From contig CAJUKX010000001.1 of NCBI GenBank assembly GCA_910586975.1, positions 1-52,565 on the forward strand: a stretch of DNA of 52,565 nt, read 5' to 3'. The position numbers and the translations under genes are program-made. Below, piece after piece: positions 19,129 through 26,585 of the stretch. Positions within the stretch are counted from its first letter, which is position 1. Each line of letters starts with the position of its first letter. Under the pieces are notes generated by a model. The model saw only the letters and a program-made list of their open reading frames with translations. It was not told the DNA's origin and did not search any database. The DNA is from an uncultured Muribaculaceae bacterium (lineage in GTDB: Bacteria; Bacteroidota; Bacteroidia; Bacteroidales; Muribaculaceae).

Positions 19129-19434
19129 ATGAAACAAAACAAGAATGAAGAACTCCAGTCACGACGCGAGTTCTTTAAGAGAGCAGCCAAAGGCGCTCTT
19201 CCCATCCTGGGTGCAATTGCATTGGCAAATATGCCTGTTATAGCCAATGCCGGCGAATCTGCAATGGGGTGTAAATATGGGTGTTCAACAGGATGTTACA
19301 CAGCTTGTCAGGGCAGCTGTAAATCAAGTTGCTCAGGATCCTGCAAAAACGGATGTGATGGATGTAAATACACTTGCAGTGGATCATGTAAGAATTCTTG
19401 CAGTGGCACATGCAAGCATTCATCATCACGTTAA
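19129..19434 (+). CDS. Tat-exported CXXX-repeat precursor peptide 1 (radical SAM target)
   Basis: A 101-residue precursor. Residues 12-40 are a twin-arginine signal (SRREFFK, then a moderately hydrophobic stretch ending ANA|G). The core from about residue 48 has 13 cysteines, all four apart except one CDGC spacing that shifts the register mid-way, and it is rich in Gly, Ser and Lys (units such as CSGS, CKNG, CKNS). The start is the ATG directly before the KQNKNEE leader; a longer frame would run back into the upstream RNA terminator. This matches the family known as Cys-Xaa-Xaa-Xaa repeat radical SAM targets (my recollection of TIGRFAM-type models). The chemical modification is not established. 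Confidence 0.9.
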   Translation: MKQNKNEELQSRREFFKRAAKGALPILGAIALANMPVIANAGESAMGCKYGCSTGCYTACQGSCKSSCSGSCKNGCDGCKYTCSGSCKNSCSGTCKHSSSR

Positions 19435-19441
19435 AATTATT

Positions 19442-19483
19442 CTACCCATATTCAATCATAATCATTTGATTGTATGTGGGTAG
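19442..19483 (+). promoter_or_regulatory. Strong stem-loop between precursor 1 and the maturase gene
   Basis: Arms 19442-19458 and 19467-19483 pair at 16 of 17 positions around an 8-nt loop, and no T tract follows. It begins 8 bp after the precursor stop. Such a structure could protect the 3' end of precursor mRNA or reduce transcription into the enzyme genes, giving more substrate than enzyme (inference). Confidence 0.7.
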
Positions 19484-19516
19484 ACTTAGTCATTAAGACC
19501 AATCATATCAACAGTC

Positions 19517-20755
19517 ATGTCAGCAGAAGAAGAAAAATATATAATCAAAGAAGCGGGCAATACTTGGAAAAGAGGGCTAACAAAAAACATCACTTTTATA
19601 GTAACGAAAGATTGTCAACTCGCCTGTAAGTATTGCTATTTAGTTGGTAAAAACGATAAAGAGAGAATGTCATTTGATATTGCAAAAAAGGCTATTGACT
19701 ACATTCTTTCCAATGAATTAACATTCAATGAAGAATCAGTAGTGTGGGATTTCATTGGAGGTGAACCATTTCTTGAAATTGATCTAATTGATAAAATCTG
19801 TGATTATCTCAAGACTGAAATGTTTAGATTAAATCATCATTGGTTTAATTCATATCGTTTCTCCTTTTCGACAAATGGTATAAACTACGACTCAGAAAAG
19901 GTTCAAAATTTTATCCTCAAAAACCACAACCACCTTTCCATTGGTATTACCATTGACGGTACTGAGCAAAAGCATGATTTAAACCGTATATGGAAGGGCG
20001 ATGGGCCGGAGCGTGGAAGCTATGCAGATGTAGTGCGCAATATTCCATTATGGCAGTCACAATTTCCCCAAGCAGGCACTAAAGTAACAATAAGTTCATC
20101 AGACATTCCATACATCAAGGAGAGCGTTTTGCACCTGTTTTCTTTAGGTATTCACGAGGTTAATATCAACGTGGTATTTGAAGATGTTTGGAAAGAAGGA
20201 GATGATTTATTGTTTGAAAACCAACTTCTTCAACTTGCTGATGCCATAATAGATTCAGAACTATATTCCGATTATGCCTGCTCTTTTTTCAATTATCAAA
20301 TTGGCAAACCATTAGATCCTGATATTGACAATGGCAATTGGTGTGGTGCAGGCAAGATGCTGGCAATTGACTCTTCTGGTAATTTCTACCCCTGCACTCG
20401 ATTTGCTCAATATTCTTTGAGGTCAAAGAAACCAATCATTATAGGAAACGTCGATAACGGGATTAATAATAATCTCTTACGTCCTTTCTTATCTCTTGAC
20501 AGGAAGTCGCAGTCAAAACCCGAATGCTTCACTTGTGAAGTTGCTAATGGATGCGCTTGGTGTCAGGGAGAGAATTATGATGCAGCTGATACTGATACAA
20601 TATATCAGCGTTCAACTGCTATCTGTAAAATGCATAAAGCTCGTGTTCGTGCCAACAACTATTATTGGAACAAGCTATTCAATAAGTTAGACCAGGAGGG
20701 ACTTCGCGAGCAGTACGAGAAAAACAAAAAATCAACCCTCATAGAACCCTGTTAA
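19517..20755 (+). CDS. Radical SAM/SPASM peptide maturase for CXXX-repeat targets
   Basis: A 412-residue radical SAM enzyme. The SAM-binding [4Fe-4S] motif is Cys33, Cys37 and Cys40 (CQLACKYC), the next landmarks are GGEP (FIGGEPFLE) and FSTNG, and the C-terminal SPASM domain has cysteines at about 276, 293, 337, 340, 346, 349 and 370, enough for two auxiliary clusters. Enzymes of this class form thioether or carbon cross-links in ribosomal peptides. Its place directly between two Cys-repeat precursors identifies the substrate by context. AT-rich like the rest of the operon. Confidence 0.93.
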   Translation: MSAEEEKYIIKEAGNTWKRGLTKNITFIVTKDCQLACKYCYLVGKNDKERMSFDIAKKAIDYILSNELTFNEESVVWDFIGGEPFLEIDLIDKICDYLKTEMFRLNHHWFNSYRFSFSTNGINYDSEKVQNFILKNHNHLSIGITIDGTEQKHDLNRIWKGDGPERGSYADVVRNIPLWQSQFPQAGTKVTISSSDIPYIKESVLHLFSLGIHEVNINVVFEDVWKEGDDLLFENQLLQLADAIIDSELYSDYACSFFNYQIGKPLDPDIDNGNWCGAGKMLAIDSSGNFYPCTRFAQYSLRSKKPIIIGNVDNGINNNLLRPFLSLDRKSQSKPECFTCEVANGCAWCQGENYDAADTDTIYQRSTAICKMHKARVRANNYYWNKLFNKLDQEGLREQYEKNKKSTLIEPC

Positions 20756-20757
20756 CC

Positions 20758-21714
20758 ATGTTGAAATATCTTATCGTTCAACTTGATGATGCTTCTGTTT
20801 CATTCTGTCATTACAAAAATGATAGAACAAAGCCGTGTCTGATAGACTTGGATGTTCTTAGAAAGGCCCTCTTTTGGTCAATGAAAGAGAATCTCATAGT
20901 TCAGTTCTTATATCCTGATTATCAATTGCCAACCGATTACAAAAACGTTATTGCAGGCATAGATCATGTTGATATCGTTTCTTCAACTTGTGAAGATGAG
21001 AATTTACTTAGAACTGCGGATGTTGTAGTATTCGATAAATGGGCTACAATTCAAGATTTTCCATTTTCTCAGAATCAAGCTTATGTAATTCGGACTTCAT
21101 TTGCAGATTTATTCTCAAATGGAGCATTCCTAAACACTATTCTTCCAAAAGTTTCAAGACTCAATATTGTTTTAACAGACATACAAAGCTTTAACTCGGA
21201 AATGGAAGAGCGGTATGCTCAGTTCTTGGATAATTTGAATGAAAAAATTTACCAAGAATATAAAAGTAATCACGGCGTTCAAGTCAATATATTGACTGAC
21301 AGAATGATGTTGGATTCCATGAATAATTGTAACGCAGGTGTAGAAAGCGTTACACTTGCTCCCAATGGGAAATTCTACATTTGCCCGGGATTCTACACAG
21401 ACAGTCTTGCTGATATTGGAGATGTAGGAACTGGATTAGATATGAAGAATCCACAATTGTATGAGATAGACAATGCTCCCATCTGTCGTATATGTGATGC
21501 ATGGCACTGCAAACGGTGTATTTGGCTAAACAAGAAAACAACGTTGGAGGTTAATACCCCAAGCAGAGAACAATGTGTCATTTCTCATATTGAGCGTAAC
21601 GCGTCACGTAAACTGCTTTCTAAAATTCGCAAAATAGGATCTTTCTTACAAGATAAGGAAATCCCTGAAGTTAATTATCTGGATCCATTTGATAAATTAA
21701 ATGTAATACTATGA
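20758..21714 (+). CDS. SPASM-only CXXX-repeat peptide maturase partner
   Basis: A 318-residue protein beginning 3 bp after the maturase stop and overlapping the next start (ATGA). It has no CX3CX2C radical SAM motif. Residues 191-273 do carry a SPASM cysteine pattern almost spacing-identical to that of the maturase: Cys191, 209, 243, 246, 251, 254 and 273. The N-terminal 180 residues look like an alpha/beta fold with no catalytic motif I recognise. Likely an Fe-S partner that docks with the maturase or the peptide; matches what I recall as the CXXX repeat peptide maturase family. Confidence 0.85.
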   Translation: MLKYLIVQLDDASVSFCHYKNDRTKPCLIDLDVLRKALFWSMKENLIVQFLYPDYQLPTDYKNVIAGIDHVDIVSSTCEDENLLRTADVVVFDKWATIQDFPFSQNQAYVIRTSFADLFSNGAFLNTILPKVSRLNIVLTDIQSFNSEMEERYAQFLDNLNEKIYQEYKSNHGVQVNILTDRMMLDSMNNCNAGVESVTLAPNGKFYICPGFYTDSLADIGDVGTGLDMKNPQLYEIDNAPICRICDAWHCKRCIWLNKKTTLEVNTPSREQCVISHIERNASRKLLSKIRKIGSFLQDKEIPEVNYLDPFDKLNVIL

Positions 21715-22049
21715 ATCGACGGGATTTTTTCAAAAAAGCATCAAAACGAGTACTGCCAATTATTGGAGTACTTGCAGGACTTGCATTGCCCATACCTAAG
21801 GCTAAAGCGGCAAACCAATATGGGTGTGGATGGAGTTGTATGTATTCTTGTGTAGGACAATGTCCCAACGCCTGCTATACGTCGTGTGTAAATCAATGTG
21901 CCGTTTACTGTGGGAACGATTGTATGCAAGGATGCGCACAAATATGCAATTCAAGTTGCCAAGGAGGATGCAATACAGGTTGTAATATGACCTGTCTTAC
22001 TTCATGTAATAATACCTGTTTTAACGCTACTGCAATGGGCGTAGACTAA
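21711..22049 (+). CDS. Tat-exported CXXX-repeat precursor peptide 2 (radical SAM target)
   Basis: A 112-residue precursor whose start overlaps the SPASM-only gene by four bases. The Tat signal is NRRDFFKKASK plus a hydrophobic segment ending KAKA|A (about residue 33). The core carries 17 cysteines at perfect four-residue spacing, with Asn/Gln/Ser/Tyr-rich fillers (CYTS, CVNQ, CNTG), so it differs in composition from precursor 1, which is Lys/Ser/Gly-rich and has a spacing slip. A short Cys-free tail (FNATAMGVD) ends it. Confidence 0.9.
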   Translation: MNRRDFFKKASKRVLPIIGVLAGLALPIPKAKAANQYGCGWSCMYSCVGQCPNACYTSCVNQCAVYCGNDCMQGCAQICNSSCQGGCNTGCNMTCLTSCNNTCFNATAMGVD

Positions 22050-22063
22050 AATCAACAACACTC

Positions 22064-22540
22064 ATGAAAATATCAAAAATATTTCTTGTCTCAATGTTTG
22101 CCTTATGTATGGCCTTTTCGTCTTGCGACACAGACGAACCTGATAATCCCTCAGAATCTACAACCAATACACAGAAGGTAACAAGACCAACTTTCGACAA
22201 ATACCTTTCAACATCAGACAAAGCAAGTTTTTCTATCCGAGTAAGATTCAAAACCGGTGGGGATAAAGAAAATAACTTAGGCGCAACTGTTTATTGGAAG
22301 GCCTACTCTAAAAAGCCCACCACCAAACCATCTAAGCGGGATCTTACAAAATCCGAAACGATGAGGAAATACGGAACTGCCACATACCACAACACCGGTC
22401 CTAAAAAAGGTATGACAGAAAGTATCGTTTTTGACAAATCTCATGCAGGATATGGTGGATCATACATATATTATTATGTAGAGTGCTACAATAGCGTTGG
22501 CAGTGCTGAAAGTTCTGTTACGTATATGGTTACAAAATGA
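22064..22540 (+). CDS. Small lipoprotein of the CXXX/Tat operon, unknown function
   Basis: A 158-residue lipoprotein: SPII signal ending FSSC (Cys21), acidic/Asn/Ser-rich linker, then a beta-rich domain whose end (YYYVECYNSVGSAESSVTY) looks like a fibronectin III or Ig-like strand pair. It starts 14 bp after precursor 2 and shares its AT-rich composition, so it belongs to the operon. It might receive or anchor the exported peptide, but nothing in the sequence proves this. Confidence 0.75.
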   Translation: MKISKIFLVSMFALCMAFSSCDTDEPDNPSESTTNTQKVTRPTFDKYLSTSDKASFSIRVRFKTGGDKENNLGATVYWKAYSKKPTTKPSKRDLTKSETMRKYGTATYHNTGPKKGMTESIVFDKSHAGYGGSYIYYYVECYNSVGSAESSVTYMVTK

Positions 22541-22580
22541 ACAGACGAGAATTCAAACAAGATGCAACAAATATAAAACT

Positions 22581-22853
22581 ATGAATAAAATAATCGGAAC
22601 TGTAACAGAACAGGAGCGAGAAGAGATTCAGGCTCTTTTTGAAAGAAGAAATGGCCTGAACGAACTCGCCAAAATACTCACAGCAGACAATAACGAGTTG
22701 TACGAACGCCTCGTTAAAGATTTGTCAGAAACTACTGCCAAATTCCAAAACTGGTGGAATACAATGTCAAGCAAGTACAGCTGGGAAAGTGCTGAAAATG
22801 GAAATTGGGAAATCAATTTCGAAACTTGCGAAATCTATTTAGTTACACCGTAA
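22581..22853 (+). CDS. Small CXXX-repeat peptide modification system protein
   Basis: A 90-residue, mostly helical, acidic cytoplasmic protein (no signal). I choose ATG 22581 (MNKIIGTVTEQEREEIQ) because the upstream extension overlaps the lipoprotein gene in another frame. Its stop TAA shares a base with the tatA ATG (TAATG), giving coupling. Size and context fit the small accessory protein I recall from CXXX-repeat systems; it could act as leader-binding or scaffold protein (inference). Confidence 0.75.
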   Translation: MNKIIGTVTEQEREEIQALFERRNGLNELAKILTADNNELYERLVKDLSETTAKFQNWWNTMSSKYSWESAENGNWEINFETCEIYLVTP

Positions 22854-23098
22854 TGATACCGTGCATGATTGGCGCTACTGAGATAATTCTCATCAGCGCA
22901 GTGATCCTACTTATTTTTGGAGGTAAAAAACTCCCTGAACTCATGAAAGGCATGGGCAAAGGCGTAAAAAGCTTTAAAGAAGGGATGAACGAACCAACAG
23001 AAGAAGAAATGAACCGTAGGGTCGAGGAAGAAATACAAAGACGTGTTGATAAGCAAATGAGCAGTCAGCCGGAACAAAAAAGAAGTGATAATGAGTGA
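22853..23098 (+). CDS. tatA: Sec-independent (twin-arginine) translocase subunit TatA
   Basis: An 81-residue TatA/E protein: N-terminal membrane segment (about residues 6-21), hinge FGGKKLPEL, amphipathic helix (MKGMGKGVKSFKEGM) and charged tail. TatA assembles the pore that passes folded proteins with RR signals. The ATG at 22853 overlaps the preceding stop; a second candidate Met is four residues later. No TatB is seen. Its place in this operon, after two RR-signal peptides, points to a dedicated translocase. Confidence 0.93.
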   Translation: MIPCMIGATEIILISAVILLIFGGKKLPELMKGMGKGVKSFKEGMNEPTEEEMNRRVEEEIQRRVDKQMSSQPEQKRSDNE

Positions 23099-23885
23099 AC
23101 CGGCTGAAAATAGCGGACTTTTATCGTTTGGAGAGCATCTTGATGTTTTGCGCAAGATGCTCTTCAGAATGCTGATGGTCGTTATTGCCATTAGTTGTGT
23201 TATATTTTGTTTCAAATCAGAAACGTTCTCTATAATATTGGCTCCTCATAAATCAAATTTCGTAACATTCAGTTTTATCGAGAATTTTTTGAATTCAAAT
23301 GGGATAGACTTCCATTTTACAGAATATAATATTCCACTGATAAATACCGAACTTTCATCCCAATTCATGACACATATCACAATGTCATGTATATTAGCCC
23401 TTTTGCTTGCTTCGCCATACATATTATTTGAACTTTTCCGTTTCATAGCTCCTGCTTTGTACGAAAATGAAAAGAAATATTCTTATGTAGTAGCAGGTAT
23501 CATATATGTGTTATTCTTCATGGGGCTGTTAATGAGTTATTTCATACTTTTTCCCATTTCATTCCAATTTCTTGCCACTTATCAGGTTGATGAAGAAATT
23601 GTGAATACAATCACACTCGATTCGTACATTACTACGTTTACAACTTTGGCTTTTATGATGGGAGTTGTATTTCAATTGCCTGTAATAACATTCGTTTTGG
23701 GTAAGATGGGGTTTATTGATGCAGAAATGCTAAGACAATACCGACCCTACGCGCTTATAATAATCATGATAACAGCCGCAGTGATAACACCTCCCGACAT
23801 CTTCACCCTCATTTTAGTCACAATTCCTATTTATGGGCTGTACGAACTAAGTATATTGGTTCTTAAAAAATGGGCTAAAAACTAA
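23091..23885 (+). CDS. tatC: Twin-arginine translocase subunit TatC
   Basis: A 264-residue integral membrane protein with six predicted membrane spans and the TatC N-terminal signature FGEHLDVLRKML, where the RR signal docks. It starts at the ATG at 23091 within the end of tatA (8-bp overlap) rather than at the GTG two codons upstream. It is the last gene of the CXXX/Tat operon; repeat block 3 begins within 50 bp. Confidence 0.95.
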   Translation: MSEPAENSGLLSFGEHLDVLRKMLFRMLMVVIAISCVIFCFKSETFSIILAPHKSNFVTFSFIENFLNSNGIDFHFTEYNIPLINTELSSQFMTHITMSCILALLLASPYILFELFRFIAPALYENEKKYSYVVAGIIYVLFFMGLLMSYFILFPISFQFLATYQVDEEIVNTITLDSYITTFTTLAFMMGVVFQLPVITFVLGKMGFIDAEMLRQYRPYALIIIMITAAVITPPDIFTLILVTIPIYGLYELSILVLKKWAKN

Positions 23886-23924
23886 CCTCCCTCATTATCC
23901 TACGGCTGTGTAAATGAGGAAGCA

Positions 23925-24695
23925 CGGTTGCCTATGCTGCATCCTGCGGATGCCACTGTTGAGGGCGTGTCCTGCCGGGCATGCCCTCGCTGCCCTCGTG
24001 CATACCTCGGTTACGGTGTGGCAGACATCCTTGGCGGATGTCATATTATTGGAACGTAAACCTACGACATGCGCTAAACCCGGCCTATCGCACCATATAC
24101 CGCGCAGATATACTATGCCGTACTCATATCATCCATGCTATCGGAATATGAAATTTTTCATCGGACATCATCTTCCCGATTATCAATACTTTATGACATA
24201 TCGGCTTCCAAGAATATGACATCCGGCAGGATGTCTGTAAGCTAGTAGCCGGGTATGCACGACCGTAGGGAGGGCATGCCCGGAAAGAATTCCACAGCGA
24301 AAAGGCATTCGCAGAAAGCCGATGATATAGGCCGGCTAACTTTCATAGACGGCTTTCTACGAATGCCTTATCCTTTTTTTTATACGTTTACCGGGCATGC
24401 CCGCGCTACGGCTACACCTACGCGCGTGCATACCCGGCTACTAGCTTACAGGCTTCCTTCGGATGCCATGTTGTTATAACCATACCATCATATTATTAAT
24501 TACCAAGACTTTATGATACATTTGCTCCCAAGAAGATGACATCCGCAGAGGATGTCTGCCACACAGTAATCCGGTATGCACGACCGTAGGGAGGGCATGC
24601 CGGGCAGGCAGTACGACGAGGGTAGGCATCCGCCAGGATGCGGTATAAGAGTCCGATACATCAGCTCCCGTGAATACGGCTTCCTCCGGAGGCCA
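23925..24695. repeat. Intergenic palindromic mosaic repeat, block 3
   Basis: The longest nested palindrome of the window is here. Perfect 27-bp arms at 24235-24261 and 24425-24451 enclose 20-bp arms at 24302-24321 and 24350-24369 (one mismatch). The two GGGCATGCCC-type palindromes carry different inner loops (short ACGGTCG type and long GGTGTAGCC type). A further unit lies at about 23930-24050. It fills the convergent gap between tatC and the OmpA-like gene and has no credible gene. Confidence 0.85.
24442..24655 (+). repeat. Right copy of the 215-bp direct repeat flanking the RNA and CXXX/Tat island
   Basis: Direct-orientation partner of 18395-18609, about 93% identical by eye, including an AT-rich stretch not seen in other blocks. 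Distance between copies is about 6.05 kb. Confidence 0.8.
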
Positions 24696-24714
24696 TATTA
24701 TTGGATACCCTAAA

Positions 24715-24751
24715 CAAAAGAAGCGCCCCGGGGCGGGACGCTTCTTCTGTT
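24715..24751 (-). terminator. Terminator of the OmpA-like gene
   Basis: AAGAAGCG and CGCTTCTT arms with a GC-rich inner stem, followed on the minus strand by a T-rich tail, 21 bp beyond the stop. Confidence 0.85.
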
Positions 24752-24771
24752 AGTTAGTGTGTTATGGTGTA

Positions 24772-25908
24772 TTACTTATCGTCGAGTGTGCAGATTGATA
24801 CGCGGTTCCAAGATTCTTCCTTGAACATGTGTCCGATACCTTGGCCTTCGGCTTGGATGCGGTCGGCTGAGATGCCGTATTTCTTCACAAGTGCGTTCTT
24901 GACTGATTCGGCACGCTTCTGGGCGAGCTTAATGTTGAAGTCGAGGTTACCGTCCTGTGAGGCATAACCCTTGATGACTACCTTAGACTTGGGATTCTTC
25001 TTCATGTAGTCGGCAATCATCACTACGTTAGGCATCTGGTCGGCGGTGATAACCGAAGAACCGATCTTGAAGAATACGAAGCGTACGCTCTCGAGGTTGG
25101 TGCTGGTTTCCTTGATTACCTGTGCGGGACGGTTCTGAGCGGCGGTGAGGGCAGCCTGCAGTTCTGCAATCTTGGCAGCGTTTGCATCGGCCTGAGCCTG
25201 CGACTGGTTGGCCTCGGCGCGCAGGGCGTTGATACGTGCGTTGAGGGCATCAACTTCGGCCTGATCGTAGGGCTGTACGCACTGGAAGCCGTCGCCGAAC
25301 TTATATGTCACACCGGCTTGTACCGAGAATACGGCTTTGTTGCGGCTGTATCCGGCCGAGGTCTGGTCGATGCCGGCATCGCTCATATCCCATGTGATGG
25401 CAGGTTTGAGGGCCAGGGTGACGTGGTTGCTTACGTTGAAGTTGAAGTTCATACCAACCTTGGTTGCGAAGTAGTTCCAGTCCTTGCCATTGCCTGAGTT
25501 TACATAATCATGTCCCCAACCGGCACCGGCTACTACATCAATGTCAAACGGACGTCCGCCACATTTGTAACCGCCAAAGAGGTTAAAGAGGTTTACTGTA
25601 CCGTATGCTCCGACGTATGAATTATCGAAAGCGGTAGAGCTGTGAACCCTGTTTTTCCAACTGGATGTGTTGATACCAAACTGCCCCTCTACACCAAGTC
25701 CGAAGACGGGTGAAATCTGTTTATGCAGGTGCAATCCTACTACGGGACGCATCGAACCGAAGAATGCGCTGTGAGACATGGGAGTGACAACACCTCCGTC
25801 AAGTCCTAACGACCAGTTTGATCCAAAATTAGTCTGTTGCAAAGGTTCTTGCGCTTGGGCACCAATTACAGCAGCGGTGGCAGCAAGCAGAAGTAAAGTC
25901 TTTTTCAT
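24772..25908 (-). CDS. OmpA-family outer membrane protein
   Basis: A 378-residue protein: signal peptide (ending AQAQ, about residue 20), N-terminal beta-barrel (about 25-220), a short coiled-coil stretch (ARINALRAEANQSQAQADANAAKIAELQAAL, about 228-260) and a C-terminal OmpA/MotB peptidoglycan-binding domain with the pattern VVIKGYASQDGNLDFNIKLAQKRAESV. It links outer membrane and cell wall. I do not see a consensus TAnnTTTG box in the 100 bp upstream. Confidence 0.93.
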   Translation of the reverse strand: MKKTLLLLAATAAVIGAQAQEPLQQTNFGSNWSLGLDGGVVTPMSHSAFFGSMRPVVGLHLHKQISPVFGLGVEGQFGINTSSWKNRVHSSTAFDNSYVGAYGTVNLFNLFGGYKCGGRPFDIDVVAGAGWGHDYVNSGNGKDWNYFATKVGMNFNFNVSNHVTLALKPAITWDMSDAGIDQTSAGYSRNKAVFSVQAGVTYKFGDGFQCVQPYDQAEVDALNARINALRAEANQSQAQADANAAKIAELQAALTAAQNRPAQVIKETSTNLESVRFVFFKIGSSVITADQMPNVVMIADYMKKNPKSKVVIKGYASQDGNLDFNIKLAQKRAESVKNALVKKYGISADRIQAEGQGIGHMFKEESWNRVSICTLDDK

Positions 25909-26016
25909 TTCAATTTTAGTTTTATGTTTTATTATGTACTGTCAAGGATTGATGAGAGTGGGTTCTCGTCCGCTGACATGTATATAACAAGACTACTCAA
26001 AGAATTGTTGACTTTG

Positions 26017-26077
26017 ACAAAACAGCCCCGTGATAAACGGCTTGGCCAACCAAGCATTTATCACGGGGCTGTTTTTG
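26017..26077 (-). terminator. Terminator of the DUF3256-xseAB-thyA-folA operon
   Basis: Arms AAACAGCCCCGTGATAAA and its complement enclose a second short hairpin (GCTTGG/CCAAGC), with T tracts on both strands. It sits 18 bp after the folA stop and probably also works in the other direction. Confidence 0.9.
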
Positions 26078-26093
26078 CGGCAATATCTTTACG

Positions 26094-26585
26094 TTACCGT
26101 CTGCGGCTATATTCTACGAATTGATATGAAAGGCCTGACTTGCTGTCTTTTACCACCGGCGCTTCGGCTGTCATTATCCAGTTGTCGTCAATGGCGGGGA
26201 AGAAGGTGTCGGCGCCCTCGGCCCGGGCAAAAATCCTTGTTATGTACAGTTTGTCGACGTATGGCAATGACTGGCGGTAGATGCTTGCACCGCCTATCAC
26301 AAAGGCCTCATCGGCGTCTGCGGCCAGCTTTATGGCTTCTTCTATTGATGCAGCCACCTCGGTATCGGGGGCGCTGAAGCCGCTGTTGCGTGTCACCACT
26401 ATATTGCGGCGGCCGGGCAGGGCGCCTTTGGGCAGGGCTTCGAAGGTCTTGCGACCCATGATTATGGGATGCCCCATGGTGAGCGACTTGAAGCGGCGCA
26501 GATCGTCGGAAACGAAAAAGGGCTGATTGCCGTCGCGCCCTATGGCAAGGTCGTCGGCCACGGCTACTATAAGATTGAGTGTCAT
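26094..26585 (-). CDS. folA: Dihydrofolate reductase
   Basis: A 163-residue DHFR, which regenerates tetrahydrofolate from the dihydrofolate made by thymidylate synthase. Motifs are LIVAVADDLAIGRDGNQPF, the FKSLTMGHPIIMGRKTFE segment and FVIGGASIYRQ. The start codon overlaps the thyA stop (ATGA), so substrate producer and recycler are translated together. Confidence 0.97.
   Translation of the reverse strand: MTLNLIVAVADDLAIGRDGNQPFFVSDDLRRFKSLTMGHPIIMGRKTFEALPKGALPGRRNIVVTRNSGFSAPDTEVAASIEEAIKLAADADEAFVIGGASIYRQSLPYVDKLYITRIFARAEGADTFFPAIDDNWIMTAEAPVVKDSKSGLSYQFVEYSRRR

Noticed and set aside
19300..19434. Metallothionein or keratin-like Cys-rich protein
   Set aside because: The regular CX3 spacing, RR signal and adjacent radical SAM/SPASM enzyme fit a modified-peptide precursor much better than a metal-binding protein.
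19129..24442. Integrase, transposase or tRNA attachment site driving the CXXX island
   Set aside because: None seen. The only tRNA is at 37.5 kb and no recombinase gene lies in the window; mobility is inferred only from the flanking direct repeats.
18300..24700. Possible CRISPR arrays in the repeat blocks
   Set aside because: Units are palindromic mosaics of variable length without regular unique spacers, and no cas genes are present.
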